Assembly (NCBI RefSeq): GCF_032051575.1
Contig: NZ_DAMBYD010000009.1
Span: 62,001 to 126,000, forward strand
DNA length: 64,000 nucleotides
Reading direction: 5' to 3'
DNA from: Aminipila sp032051575
GTDB taxonomy: Bacteria > Bacillota > Clostridia > Peptostreptococcales > Anaerovoracaceae
Each line of letters opens with the position of its first letter. Position 1 is the stretch's first letter. Below are positions 51,421 through 60,022 of this stretch, one piece after another. A program made the position numbers and the translations under genes. The notes under the pieces are model-generated. The model worked only from the letters and a program-made list of their open reading frames with translations, ran no database searches and was not told where the DNA came from.

Positions 51421-52350
51421 ATGGCAATTCCAGAGAGTGCTAATAAGACTAGTATACTTTTAGAGTCAGGGACAAATGAACTTGAAATTATTGAATTCAC
51501 CGTTGCAGATGAAACTTTTGGAATAAATGTTGCTAAAGTGCGTGAGATTATGGTGGCTCAAGCGGTAAAACCGATGCCTAATTCACATCACGTAGTAGAA
51601 GGGGTATTTAAGCCAAGGGATGAGATTATTACGGTAATAAGTCTTGCTAAATATCTAGGTCTTCCTGAATGTGAAAACTCTGGCCGTGACATTTTTGTTG
51701 TTACACATTTTAATAATTTAAGCTTTGCTTTTCACGTACATACAGTTGTAGGTATTGATAGAATATCTTGGACTGCAATTAAAAAACCGGATAAAGCAGT
51801 TTATGGTGGACAGGATGGAGCAGCAACAGGAATCGCAGAATTTCAGGGACGTCTTATAACAATACTAGATTTTGAAAAAATTATTGCAGAAATTAGTCCT
51901 GAGTCCAGTATACAGGTTGAAAGCATTGAGAAAATGGGAGAACGCCATACTATGGAAAAAACTATTTTGGTAGCGGAAGACTCTATGCTGCTTTCAAAAC
52001 TAATTATTGAGTGTTTACATAAGGCTGGCTATAAAAATACAATTAAAACAGATAACGGACAGGAAGCATGGGATTATCTACTGGAAGCAAAAGAATCTGG
52101 AGATCCGATAAAAGATCATGTGGCTTGTATCGTATCAGATATCGAAATGCCTTTGATGGATGGACACCGATTAACAAAGCTTGTTAAGGATGATTTAGTG
52201 CTTAAAAAGATTCCTTTAATTCTATTCTCATCATTAATAAGTGAGGAAATGCGTATCAAAGGAAAGCAGCTGGGCGCTGACGAACAGATTAGTAAGCCAG
52301 AGATTGGCAAATTAGTATCTCTAATTGACCAGCTAACCGAAAATCATTAA
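51421..52350 (+). CDS. cheV: Chemotaxis protein CheV (CheW-receiver fusion)
   Basis: 309 residues. CheW-like coupling domain (about 20-155; VAKVREIM and GVFKPRDEIITVISLAKYLG) fused to a receiver domain (about 180-305) with phospho-acceptor Asp in CIVSDIEMPLMDG. It couples receptors to CheA and adapts by phosphorylation. The start at 51421 follows GGGAGGA by 6 bases. It lies apart from other che genes but near the MCP. Confidence 0.93.
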   Translation: MAIPESANKTSILLESGTNELEIIEFTVADETFGINVAKVREIMVAQAVKPMPNSHHVVEGVFKPRDEIITVISLAKYLGLPECENSGRDIFVVTHFNNLSFAFHVHTVVGIDRISWTAIKKPDKAVYGGQDGAATGIAEFQGRLITILDFEKIIAEISPESSIQVESIEKMGERHTMEKTILVAEDSMLLSKLIIECLHKAGYKNTIKTDNGQEAWDYLLEAKESGDPIKDHVACIVSDIEMPLMDGHRLTKLVKDDLVLKKIPLILFSSLISEEMRIKGKQLGADEQISKPEIGKLVSLIDQLTENH

Positions 52351-52356
52351 TTTAAA

Positions 52357-52397
52357 ATGAAAGTAGACATGATAACGTTTATTATGTCTGCTTTTTT
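52357..52397 (+). terminator. Terminator of cheV
   Basis: AAAGTAGACAT (52360-52370) pairs with ATGTCTGCTTT (52384-52394), then T residues. Confidence 0.85.
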
Positions 52398-52453
52398 GAT
52401 TTCTAGGAATTTAAGTTTGGCCGTAAAGAATGATGAATATAGAAGGAGTGTAA

Positions 52454-52954
52454 GTGAAGATGGGAGAAATTACACATATAAATAAGAGGGGACGGTCAAA
52501 AATGGTGGATGTAGGACAAAAGGACATCACCGAGAGAATCGCTGAGGCAGTTGGTTACGTTTTAGTAAATAAAGAAACCCTTGAGATAATAAAAAATGGC
52601 AAGAATAAGAAGGGTGAAGTACTTGGTACAGCACAAATCGCAGGAATAATGGGTGCAAAGAAGACATCAGATATCATACCTATGTGCCATCCGTTATTCA
52701 TAACAGGCGCAGATATGGACTTTGAACTGATAGAAGTTGGCAATAGTCACGGAAAAATTAAAATCACAAGTAAAGTAAGCTGCAATGGAAAAACAGGTGT
52801 TGAAATGGAGGCACTGACGGCAGTCTCCGTAGCAGCACTTACCATTTATGATATGTGCAAGGCAGTACAGAAGGATATTTGTATTGAAAATATTCATTTA
52901 GTAACAAAAAAAGGTGGAAAAAGTGGGTTATACAGCTGGTGTGGTAACGATTAG
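52454..52954 (+). CDS. moaC: Cyclic pyranopterin monophosphate synthase
   Basis: 166 residues, normal MoaC length. Second step of molybdenum cofactor biosynthesis. Catalytic region in KKTSDIIPMCHPL and GVEMEALTAVSVAALTIYDM, plus the C-terminal LVTKKGGKSG. The GTG start at 52454 is 5 bases after AAGGAG; an ATG at 52460 is possible. No other Mo-cofactor gene is intact here; the next frame is a mogA stub. Confidence 0.95.
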   Translation: MKMGEITHINKRGRSKMVDVGQKDITERIAEAVGYVLVNKETLEIIKNGKNKKGEVLGTAQIAGIMGAKKTSDIIPMCHPLFITGADMDFELIEVGNSHGKIKITSKVSCNGKTGVEMEALTAVSVAALTIYDMCKAVQKDICIENIHLVTKKGGKSGLYSWCGND

Positions 52955-52979
52955 TGATAACGCGGCAGATAAAAATTGA
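52923..52979 (+). pseudogene. 5' remnant of a mogA/moaB-like gene
   Basis: In a second frame overlapping the moaC end, GTG 52923 behind AAAGGTGG encodes GYTAGVVTISDNAADKN, then a stop. This matches the start of MogA/MoaB proteins (VVTxSD motif), but only 18 codons remain. A CTGCTC/GAGCAG hairpin follows at 52983-52999. The rest of the gene appears deleted. Confidence 0.6.
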
Positions 52980-53067
52980 GCCCTGCTCGATATGAGCAGA
53001 GCTGATAGAGCTTTTTCCAAATTAACAATCTAAAAGAAGTGTCAATAATTATTTAACACTTTTTATC

Positions 53068-53592
53068 TTAGCAACATCCACTATTACATGAGCTGCAAGT
53101 AGCAATTGCTCCAATAGTTGCATTGCTGATAGACAAAACGCCAGCTGTAACAGCATTTACAGTTATAACTACTGTATAAGTGCAGCAGTCATTGAAGCAA
53201 GAGTCACAATCACAGACAAAGAATGTGAATGTATCTGAAGTAGTAATTGCGACAGCTCTTGTATAACTGAATGCAGGGCCTACAGGGACTGGTGCCAATT
53301 GATTTGAGCATTGTTTGAACAATTGGAAGCTTAAAGTACCAGAAAAAAGTGTACCAACAACGTTACTTGTAAATTCAATTTTAGCACATGGACTCTCTAA
53401 CTTAGAAGTATTAATCGTTAAAGAAGCCGGTGTGAAAGTAGTGTTTACAACAGTCGCAGCAGGAATTGTAACTGCACCAGGGCAGCTGCATTTAATAATA
53501 GTTGGGCATGCTTCTTTTCTAGGGCGGTAATAATCTTTTCGATCTTTTGCACAAGCATCGCAATCGTCATTATATCTTGAATTAGAATTCAT
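53068..53592 (-). CDS. Cys-rich DUF4489-like protein, probable spore-surface component
   Basis: 174 residues. The N-terminal 30 residues are charged and contain Cys pairs (CDACAKDRKDYYRP). The body is a beta-rich domain (about 45-165) with Val/Thr-rich strands, and the C-terminus ends in CSSCNSGCC. No signal peptide. This resembles DUF4489 proteins of spore-forming Clostridia. Start 53592 lies behind TGGAGG; an in-frame ATG 15 bases upstream overlaps that site. Neighbouring gene on the same strand looks similar in type, so a spore coat or exosporium role is inferred. Confidence 0.7.
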   Translation of the reverse strand: MNSNSRYNDDCDACAKDRKDYYRPRKEACPTIIKCSCPGAVTIPAATVVNTTFTPASLTINTSKLESPCAKIEFTSNVVGTLFSGTLSFQLFKQCSNQLAPVPVGPAFSYTRAVAITTSDTFTFFVCDCDSCFNDCCTYTVVITVNAVTAGVLSISNATIGAIATCSSCNSGCC

Positions 53593-53720
53593 AGTGAAAA
53601 CCTCCATATTTTCTAAATTTTAAATTATCTAAAAGATAATCTAAGTATTGGCATTTTAAGTGTATTTACTATAACTTAAGAATAATCATAGTATTAGTGA
53701 AGATAGAGGATGGTTATATT

Positions 53721-54638
53721 CTACCTATCATCTTCATCATTCACGTATCTATCATCAAGTTCATTATCATTACATTGGTTACAGCCAAATTCCTTACATT
53801 CAAATCCCCTACATTCAAAGTCCTCATCATCAGGTTCTTCGTCGTATTCTTCATCATTGTATCTCTCATCATTGTATCGATCATTTTCACAATAGTCAGG
53901 GAATAATGGTCTTAAGTTCTGATCTGGATAGAATTTTGGAATTGGCGCGTTGTTAAATCTGCTGCATGGATTTTCTTCAGGTTCTTCTTCACATGGTTTT
54001 TCTGGAACTGGACAGTAGCCATAAGCTGGGACAAGGAGCTGAACAATAAGCTCACATTTTACAATAATGAAATACCCTAAAGTAATATCTAGGTAACAGT
54101 TCTCTTCTTTATCTTGTGACAATTTGCCATCTAGTGCTTCAGCTACCATTTCAATTTTTATAATATTTCCATCTACATCTTTTGAGTGTTTATCTGGTAC
54201 ATAATTAGCTGAGATTTGAGCTATAGAATCAGGACAATAGAATTTACCAATTACATCAGTTCTATTGATTTCATAGAATTCGCTTCTGTTTACGCCATCG
54301 CAGTCAATATAGTCGGCATAAAAAGATATCATGTAATGAAGTATTATTTTTTTGAAGTTAGCTTTTTTCCTAAGTGGAATTTTGTCCACTGAAATAAGTG
54401 TTACATTAAAGTCTCTACTACGAATGTATCTCTTTGGATTATCAAGTGGATCGCTTCTCAATTCGCAATCTGTTGTATCTGTATCAAGCCCTTTGCCATA
54501 AACTAGACATCTTTTAATTAAACATTGATCAAAAATCTTAGGAACTTCTATGCAAACCAATTCTGAAGGGTCTGGTAAAAGCCCCTGTTTATTAACAAGA
54601 CCGGGACGTGGTACAAATTTTTTAAAGTTAATAGACAT
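53721..54638 (-). CDS. Probable spore-surface protein with acidic Cys-containing tail
   Basis: 305 residues without a signal peptide. An N-terminal domain (about 1-210) includes ELVCIEVPKIFDQCLIKRC, which is typical of clostridial spore-associated proteins of unknown fold. A Pro/Glu/Cys linker follows, then a highly acidic tail (about 250-305) built of short imperfect repeats (RYNDERYNDEEYDEE; FECRGFECKEFGCNQC). Ribosome site AAGGAGG. It may be crosslinked or metal-bound through the Cys-rich tail. Specific function unknown. Confidence 0.65.
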   Translation of the reverse strand: MSINFKKFVPRPGLVNKQGLLPDPSELVCIEVPKIFDQCLIKRCLVYGKGLDTDTTDCELRSDPLDNPKRYIRSRDFNVTLISVDKIPLRKKANFKKIILHYMISFYADYIDCDGVNRSEFYEINRTDVIGKFYCPDSIAQISANYVPDKHSKDVDGNIIKIEMVAEALDGKLSQDKEENCYLDITLGYFIIVKCELIVQLLVPAYGYCPVPEKPCEEEPEENPCSRFNNAPIPKFYPDQNLRPLFPDYCENDRYNDERYNDEEYDEEPDDEDFECRGFECKEFGCNQCNDNELDDRYVNDEDDR

Positions 54639-54974
54639 AAGTTTTCCTCCTTATTAAAAGGTTATGATTTTATATAATTTTAAAATACAAGAGCACTGTA
54701 TTTTAAATATTTTTCGCAGTTCCTCATGTACTTAGGGGTCTTACCCTGATTCATCTCTACAGAGATTTTTGTTATACTCCATCATATGTAATAATAAAAA
54801 AGAGGTGACAATATAAAAATAGAATAAAAAAAATTTTTTATTCTAGAGTAAATATTACTCTGCAAGAAACCGCATATGTTATATGAAATGGAATGAAAAA
54901 GTGGTCTATGGATTACTAAAAGAGAATAATCAGCTTTCATAAGAATATAATTGAACGAAGGGGTGATAGAGATT
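54639..54974. other. Divergent intergenic region
   Basis: About 335 bases between two divergent genes. It contains an 11-bp perfect inverted repeat (54679-54689 with 54697-54707, TTTAAAATACA arm, 7-base loop) and small hairpins at 54735-54748 and 54754-54767. No gene or recognisable promoter consensus is convincing. Confidence 0.4.
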
Positions 54975-56498
54975 ATGCGTGGTTTATATTCTTGGATATA
55001 TGTTGATTATACAAATAATATATGGAAGTTTTCACAAAATGACAATAAAGAGTTGTGCTATAGCATTATGTATGGAGAAGGGAAATGGACCAAGGAAAGT
55101 ACCATTGATAAAAACATCCTGGGTTTTGCTGTTTATGTAGAAGAAGATGGGAAGATACATATTATATACAGCAATACAAAAGGAGAAATAAAATACTGTA
55201 CATTGAAGGATAACCAGTGGATTGGAAAAACAGTCTACCTAATGGATAGTGATGAATTTGAAATACATGATTTAAAAATCAACATTATTGGCAGTGAGAT
55301 GCATATCTTCTATCTACTAGTAGAAACCAGTGATAGTAATCGCGGAGTATTAATACACAGTGTATGGGATGGTAAAGAAGTTAAAGATCCCAAGTTATTG
55401 GATATTATTTTGACCCCTAAAGTAAAGGAAAATTATATAGTAAAAGTAGACAAGATGAATAATATTGATATGCTTTTTATAACAGATGAAGGTGAAGAAA
55501 TTTCTTTAAATTATAGCAGATATAAAAAACATAGATGGACTGTTGAAAAAAGGCTTTATAGTATTCAGGGAGATGACATCGATTTTGATATGCTGAATGA
55601 TCAGCAGAATATGCATATATTAAACAAGTACCGAGAAGGTTCTACCTATTACCTGGAACATGTACATGTAAAGGTGGGCGGGGCTATTCAGGAGTTCAGA
55701 ATTTGTGAAAGTAAAATGGAACTGAGAGAACCTCTTTTATTTGAACTAAATAATAAATTATATTCCTGCTGGCTGGAAGAAAATAAAATAGCCTATTCAG
55801 TATTCGATGGCATAAATTGGAGCAAACCTATCAACGTTAACAAGGGTAATGATGATAAAGTTGAGAGGTATCATTTTTATATAGCTTGCGACAAACAATT
55901 AGCTATTAAAGAAAGAGAAGTTTATGGAGTGGGTCAATCTGGGTTAAATTTATTTTTTCCAAGTCAATTTGTAGTAAAAACACAGAAAACAGTAAAATAC
56001 CAGGCTAATCAGGTTGAAGAAAATCAAGACCGTGTAAAGCAAATAAATGTACCGGAAAAAGTAGATGCACTTCAAAATTTGAAAATACAATTATATCGGG
56101 ATAAATCAGAAAATAAACAATTAAAAAAGACAATGGCATCTTTAAGAATTCAAATGCAGAAGAAGCAAAAATTTATTGATGATTATAAAGAAAAAATTAC
56201 TCAACTCTTAGAACAAAAAAAGAAGTCTGATGAAAACTGTGATGTGTTTATGGAATTACAGCAGAAAATGAAAAATGACCTAGAAGAAAGTGAACGGCAG
56301 TCGGTGGAGGGTAAAAAAACGATATTGAGTATTCAAAATAAATTAAACGAATATAAAGAAGAAAATCGAGTAATAAAACAAGAAAATACAGGGATAAAAC
56401 AGCAAATAGAGAGCTTAATTGAAGAGAACAATCAATTAAAGAAAGAACTTGAATATGAGAAAAATAAATCGATTGTTGAACGTTTATTAAAAGGGTAG
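54975..56498 (+). CDS. Beta-propeller-like protein with C-terminal coiled coil, unknown function
   Basis: About 507 residues, no signal peptide. The N-terminal 330 residues consist of repeated beta-rich units with Trp and IHIIYSNTKGEIKY / MHIFYLLVETSD / MHILNKYREGSTYYLEHV motifs, like a sialidase-type propeller. Residues about 355-507 are a long coiled coil rich in Lys, Glu and Gln. The start at 54975 uses AAGGGG upstream; a TTG at 54951 is an alternative. It lies next to spore-surface-like genes and could be another coat-associated protein, but that is a guess. Confidence 0.7.
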   Translation: MRGLYSWIYVDYTNNIWKFSQNDNKELCYSIMYGEGKWTKESTIDKNILGFAVYVEEDGKIHIIYSNTKGEIKYCTLKDNQWIGKTVYLMDSDEFEIHDLKINIIGSEMHIFYLLVETSDSNRGVLIHSVWDGKEVKDPKLLDIILTPKVKENYIVKVDKMNNIDMLFITDEGEEISLNYSRYKKHRWTVEKRLYSIQGDDIDFDMLNDQQNMHILNKYREGSTYYLEHVHVKVGGAIQEFRICESKMELREPLLFELNNKLYSCWLEENKIAYSVFDGINWSKPINVNKGNDDKVERYHFYIACDKQLAIKEREVYGVGQSGLNLFFPSQFVVKTQKTVKYQANQVEENQDRVKQINVPEKVDALQNLKIQLYRDKSENKQLKKTMASLRIQMQKKQKFIDDYKEKITQLLEQKKKSDENCDVFMELQQKMKNDLEESERQSVEGKKTILSIQNKLNEYKEENRVIKQENTGIKQQIESLIEENNQLKKELEYEKNKSIVERLLKG

Positions 56499-56532
56499 AA
56501 GAAAGAGCGGTAGAGTTCCGCTCTTTCTTAAT
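56499..56532. terminator. Bidirectional terminator between the propeller gene and nfo
   Basis: AAGAAAGAGCGG (56499-56510) pairs with CCGCTCTTTCTT (56518-56529). It separates two convergent genes. Confidence 0.85.
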
Positions 56533-56536
56533 ATGC

Positions 56537-57370
56537 TTAGCAATGCCAGCTGCTGCGAAGCATTGCTATTTCTTTTTCATATCCATCTAGTTCATTTGGT
56601 GTTTCTAAAATAAAGGGCAGGTGACACAATTTAGGATGGTTTATAACCTTACAAATTCCCTCATGTCCTATGTGGCCTTCACCTATTTTTGCATGTCTGT
56701 CCTTGTGTGCAGAAAGAGGATTTAAACTGTCGTTTATATGCATCGCATATAATTTATCAAGCCCGATGATTTGGTCGAAGTCTGACAAAACTCCGTCAAG
56801 ATTATTTACTATATCATAACCTGCATCATTAATATGGCAGGTATCCATGCAAACACCAATCTTATCTTTTAATTCAACTCTGTCAATTAAAGTTTTTAAT
56901 TCTTCAAATCTGCTGCCTACTTCGCTTCCCTTGCCAGACATAGTTTCCAGCAGAACGATGGTTGATTGCTCTGGTTTTATTATGTCATTTAGTAATTCTG
57001 CAATGATTTCAATGCCCGTGTCAATTCCCTGTCCCACATGGCTGCCTGGATGAAAATTATAATAGTTTCCAGGAATATATTCCATTCTTTTTAAATCGTC
57101 TTCCATAATCATACGGGCGAATTCACGGGTTTTCGTATCTTTAGAGCAAGGATTAACTGTATATGGAGCGTGAGCTACTAATTTTGCAAAATTATTTTCT
57201 TCTGCAAGGGATAAAAAAGCTTCTACATCTTTCTCATCTATTTCTTTAGCCTTACCACCTCTGGGATTTCTTGTAAAAAACTGGAAAGTATTCGCACCAA
57301 TGGAAAGTGCAATCTTTCCCATATTTTCAAATCCCTTTGAAGCAGACAAGTGGCATCCTATGTTAAGCAT
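56537..57370 (-). CDS. nfo: Endonuclease IV (apurinic/apyrimidinic)
   Basis: 277 residues, full-length Nfo. A three-zinc TIM-barrel AP endonuclease of base-excision repair. Zinc ligands in NFHPGSHVGQG, LLETMSGKG, VCMDTCHINDAGYD, MHINDS and ETPNE. The stop lies close to a shared terminator. It is 12 bases downstream of the FCD regulator gene on the same strand, so the two are probably co-transcribed. It complements the AlkD-like glycosylase elsewhere in the window. Confidence 0.97.
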   Translation of the reverse strand: MLNIGCHLSASKGFENMGKIALSIGANTFQFFTRNPRGGKAKEIDEKDVEAFLSLAEENNFAKLVAHAPYTVNPCSKDTKTREFARMIMEDDLKRMEYIPGNYYNFHPGSHVGQGIDTGIEIIAELLNDIIKPEQSTIVLLETMSGKGSEVGSRFEELKTLIDRVELKDKIGVCMDTCHINDAGYDIVNNLDGVLSDFDQIIGLDKLYAMHINDSLNPLSAHKDRHAKIGEGHIGHEGICKVINHPKLCHLPFILETPNELDGYEKEIAMLRSSWHC

Positions 57371-57382
57371 GTTTGTGCCTCC

Positions 57383-58012
57383 TTATATTCCAAAATCGCT
57401 TATATCTTCCTTTAAAAAATGAATAGCACCTTCTAAATCATTTTTTCTTAAGCAATCTATAATTTTCACATGGTATTTAGTATCTGTAGGTATTTCTATA
57501 TTATTCCACTTGTTCCAGTAAAACTGTGCATAGGCACGAGTTAAAGTATCTAGGGATTTCTTCAACATATTGTATGAAAACTCATTACCACAAAAAGAAA
57601 TTAATTTTAGATGAAATTCCATGTTATGCTCCCAGTGGGTAAAGAAATCGCAGGAACATTCATGTGCGGCACAGGCTGTATCGATTTCTTCCAGCATTAC
57701 AAGTTGTGTTTCAGTAATGTTGTGTATACAGTCACGCAGGGAACCACCTTCTAGTATGACACGGTATTTTAAAATGTTCTCTATATCATTTCTAGTCAAC
57801 TGGACTACTGCATAACCGTAGCGCGGCATGCTTCTGAGAATACCTTCATTACAAAGTTCTACCAAGGCTTCACGGACAGGTGACTTGCTAACCTGATATT
57901 TTTCCACAAGCATTTTTTCACTGATTATGTCATTTGCAGCATATTTCCCTTTGATAATGCTTTGGAATACTTCGTTATATATCATCCCTTTTAAACTAGT
58001 GTTTTTAGACAT
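57383..58012 (-). CDS. GntR-family regulator, FadR/FCD type
   Basis: 209 residues. N-terminal winged helix (about 8-70; KSPVREALVELCNEGIL and RYGYAVVQLT) and an all-helical FCD effector domain (about 80-200) with possible metal-binding His residues. It is divergent from the L-cysteine desulfidase-family gene, and a 10-bp-arm dyad lies in that gene's promoter, so this protein is the likely repressor. Ligand unknown; an amino acid such as cysteine or serine would fit the target. Confidence 0.9.
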   Translation of the reverse strand: MSKNTSLKGMIYNEVFQSIIKGKYAANDIISEKMLVEKYQVSKSPVREALVELCNEGILRSMPRYGYAVVQLTRNDIENILKYRVILEGGSLRDCIHNITETQLVMLEEIDTACAAHECSCDFFTHWEHNMEFHLKLISFCGNEFSYNMLKKSLDTLTRAYAQFYWNKWNNIEIPTDTKYHVKIIDCLRKNDLEGAIHFLKEDISDFGI

Positions 58013-58088
58013 AATTTCTCCTAATTTTCTTTAATTTGATTACTTAATCATAGCAGAGAGCCGAAAGAAATTCAAGGGATTTGCATAG

Positions 58089-58119
58089 TTGACGTATAAT
58101 AATATCTCTGATATTATTA
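58089..58119 (+). promoter_or_regulatory. Promoter with embedded dyad operator upstream of the desulfidase gene
   Basis: TTGACG (58089-58094), 17-bp spacer, TATTAT (58112-58117). TAATAATATC-TCT-GATATTATTA (58097-58119) fills the space between the -35 and -10 and overlaps the -10, a classical repressor position for the divergent FCD regulator. Confidence 0.65.
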
Positions 58120-58186
58120 GTAATAAGGTGAGAAATTAATAAGTAAATTAACCCATAAAACAGGAAGTTAATGGAGGTAAAAAGAT

Positions 58187-59470
58187 ATGAATAAAGAAAT
58201 GTATACTGCCTTTATTGAAATTCTAAAAAGTGAATTAGTTCCAGCTCTAGGGTGTACAGAGCCTGGAGCGATTGCCTATGCAGCGGCAAAGGCGGCAGAG
58301 ACATTGGGGGATTTCCCAGAGCACATGAGCATAAAATGCAGTGGGAACATAATAAAAAATGTAAAAGGTGTAGTTGTACCCAATTCAGGCGGGCTTCGAG
58401 GAATAGAAGCAGCAGCTATTTTAGGAGCTATAGCAGGAGAGTGTGCGACAGACCATAAGCTGGAGGTGCTAAATCATGTTACTAAATCTGATTTAGAAAA
58501 AACAAAGATACTTGTGCAGGAAAACTTTTGCAAGTGTATGCTTCAAGATGGAGAAAGTAACTTATATATTGATATCGTGGTTACTTGCCGGGAACATAGT
58601 GCTCAAGTTATAGTAAAGGATAGTCATACAAATATTGTTTTAATAAAAAAAGATGCAGACATCCTATTTGAAAAGAATTCTGCAGAAATCAGCACAGAAC
58701 TAGAGGAAAAGAAAAAGCTTCTTAACGTAAAAAACATCATTGATTTTGCTGATATAGTAAAGATAGATGATGTAAGAGATATGCTGGATTATCAGGTTTG
58801 TGTGAACACCGCTATTGCAGAAGAGGGTCTAGCTAATGAATATGGTGCTTCTGTAGGAAAAACCTTGTTGGAGTCTTATGGCAATGATATAAAGAACAGA
58901 GCAAAAGCAAAAGCAGCGGCAGGTTCTGATGCTCGTATGGCGGGAAGTTCAATGCCCGTAGTCATTAATTCCGGCAGCGGAAATCAGGGGATTACAGTCA
59001 CAGTCCCTGTAGTAGAATATGCAAAAGAACTAGGTGTTAGTGAAGAAAGAATGTATCGTGCATTGATTATCAGCAATTTGATTTCCATACATATCAAAAA
59101 ATACATTGGAAAGCTGTCCGCGTTTTGCGGTGCCGTAAGCGCGGCTTGTGGCAGTGGTGCTGCCATAACATATTTACATGGAGGCTCTTTTGAAGATATT
59201 TCCTCCACAATCATCAATACAGTGGGTAATGTTGGCGGCATTTTATGCGATGGAGCAAAGGCCTCATGCGCTGCAAAAATTGCATCTGCACTGGATGCAG
59301 CAATTATGGCACATAGTATGACCACTCAGAAAAGAAAGTTTCAAAGCGGTGAAGGAATTGTTACAGACGATATAGAGAAAACGATTGAAAATATAGGCTA
59401 TATTGGCCGAGATGGTATGAGAGAAACGGATACGGAGATTCTCCATTTGATGATTGGTGATGAGTGTTAA
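58187..59470 (+). CDS. L-cysteine desulfidase / L-serine dehydratase alpha family protein (UPF0597)
   Basis: 427 residues. N-terminal ELVPALGCTEPGAIAYAAAK with the conserved Cys and the middle segments GSGNQGITVTVPVVEYAKEL and SAACGSGAAITYLHGG are diagnostic of the UPF0597/CdsB family. These proteins carry cysteines for a 4Fe-4S cluster and break down L-cysteine to pyruvate, ammonia and sulfide; D-serine or other amino acids are possible substrates. Ribosome site GGAGGT. Divergent from its presumed FCD regulator. Confidence 0.9.
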   Translation: MNKEMYTAFIEILKSELVPALGCTEPGAIAYAAAKAAETLGDFPEHMSIKCSGNIIKNVKGVVVPNSGGLRGIEAAAILGAIAGECATDHKLEVLNHVTKSDLEKTKILVQENFCKCMLQDGESNLYIDIVVTCREHSAQVIVKDSHTNIVLIKKDADILFEKNSAEISTELEEKKKLLNVKNIIDFADIVKIDDVRDMLDYQVCVNTAIAEEGLANEYGASVGKTLLESYGNDIKNRAKAKAAAGSDARMAGSSMPVVINSGSGNQGITVTVPVVEYAKELGVSEERMYRALIISNLISIHIKKYIGKLSAFCGAVSAACGSGAAITYLHGGSFEDISSTIINTVGNVGGILCDGAKASCAAKIASALDAAIMAHSMTTQKRKFQSGEGIVTDDIEKTIENIGYIGRDGMRETDTEILHLMIGDEC

Positions 59471-59485
59471 ATTAGCTTAAAATAA

Positions 59486-59532
59486 GGACTCCTGGTTAAC
59501 ATACAGAGGTATATGAACCAGGAGCCCGTTTA
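59486..59532. terminator. Terminator after the desulfidase-family gene
   Basis: GGACTCCTGGTT (59486-59497) pairs with AACCAGGAGCCC (59516-59527), one mismatch; the T tract is weak. It is shared with the convergent small-protein genes. Confidence 0.65.
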
Positions 59533-59547
59533 TACATAGCAGATTGC

Positions 59548-60003
59548 TTAATTGAAATGCAATTGTATTAATGCCAACACGTCAGTACCACCAGTTACAG
59601 ACTGAAGACTGTGACCAATTTCACGATTATGATTCGTGTCAGTTGGTTCAGAAATTTGTTGAGACATTTTGCCAGAATCTGTAGTACTTACACTACACCA
59701 ATAACCAACAGTAGCATCTTGACTGTCTTCCAGAAGAACTTCCGCCTTACCATAAACTACAACCTTTACAGGCGAGCCATTAGGAACCGCGTTTTCATAG
59801 ATAACTCCGATTGGCATTGTGGAACCTGTAGGTGCAATATCAACAGCATTATTAGTCGTAGTAGATGCAATAACAATAGTACCTTTTACGCTAGTGCCTG
59901 TGTTATTGACAAAGGTTTCATAAATTCCGCCTTCTGGAGTAAATCCGCTGCTGGTGCTGCCGACTCGTGCACTAAACAGTTCATAACTTATTGCTCCGCT
60001 CAT
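59548..60003 (-). CDS. Small beta-rich phage-capsid-like protein
   Basis: 151 residues, no signal peptide. It opens with the AISYELFSAR motif shared with the upstream neighbour, followed by a beta-rich body (GSPVKVVVYGKAEVLLEDSQ; PIGVIYENAV) reminiscent of phage head-decoration or DUF2190-like proteins. The start at 60003 follows GGGAGGAACT. No other phage genes surround it. It is 23 bases after the neighbour's stop and likely co-transcribed. Function unknown. Confidence 0.65.
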   Translation of the reverse strand: MSGAISYELFSARVGSTSSGFTPEGGIYETFVNNTGTSVKGTIVIASTTTNNAVDIAPTGSTMPIGVIYENAVPNGSPVKVVVYGKAEVLLEDSQDATVGYWCSVSTTDSGKMSQQISEPTDTNHNREIGHSLQSVTGGTDVLALIQLHFN

Positions 60004-60022
60004 AGTTCCTCCCATTCATAGT

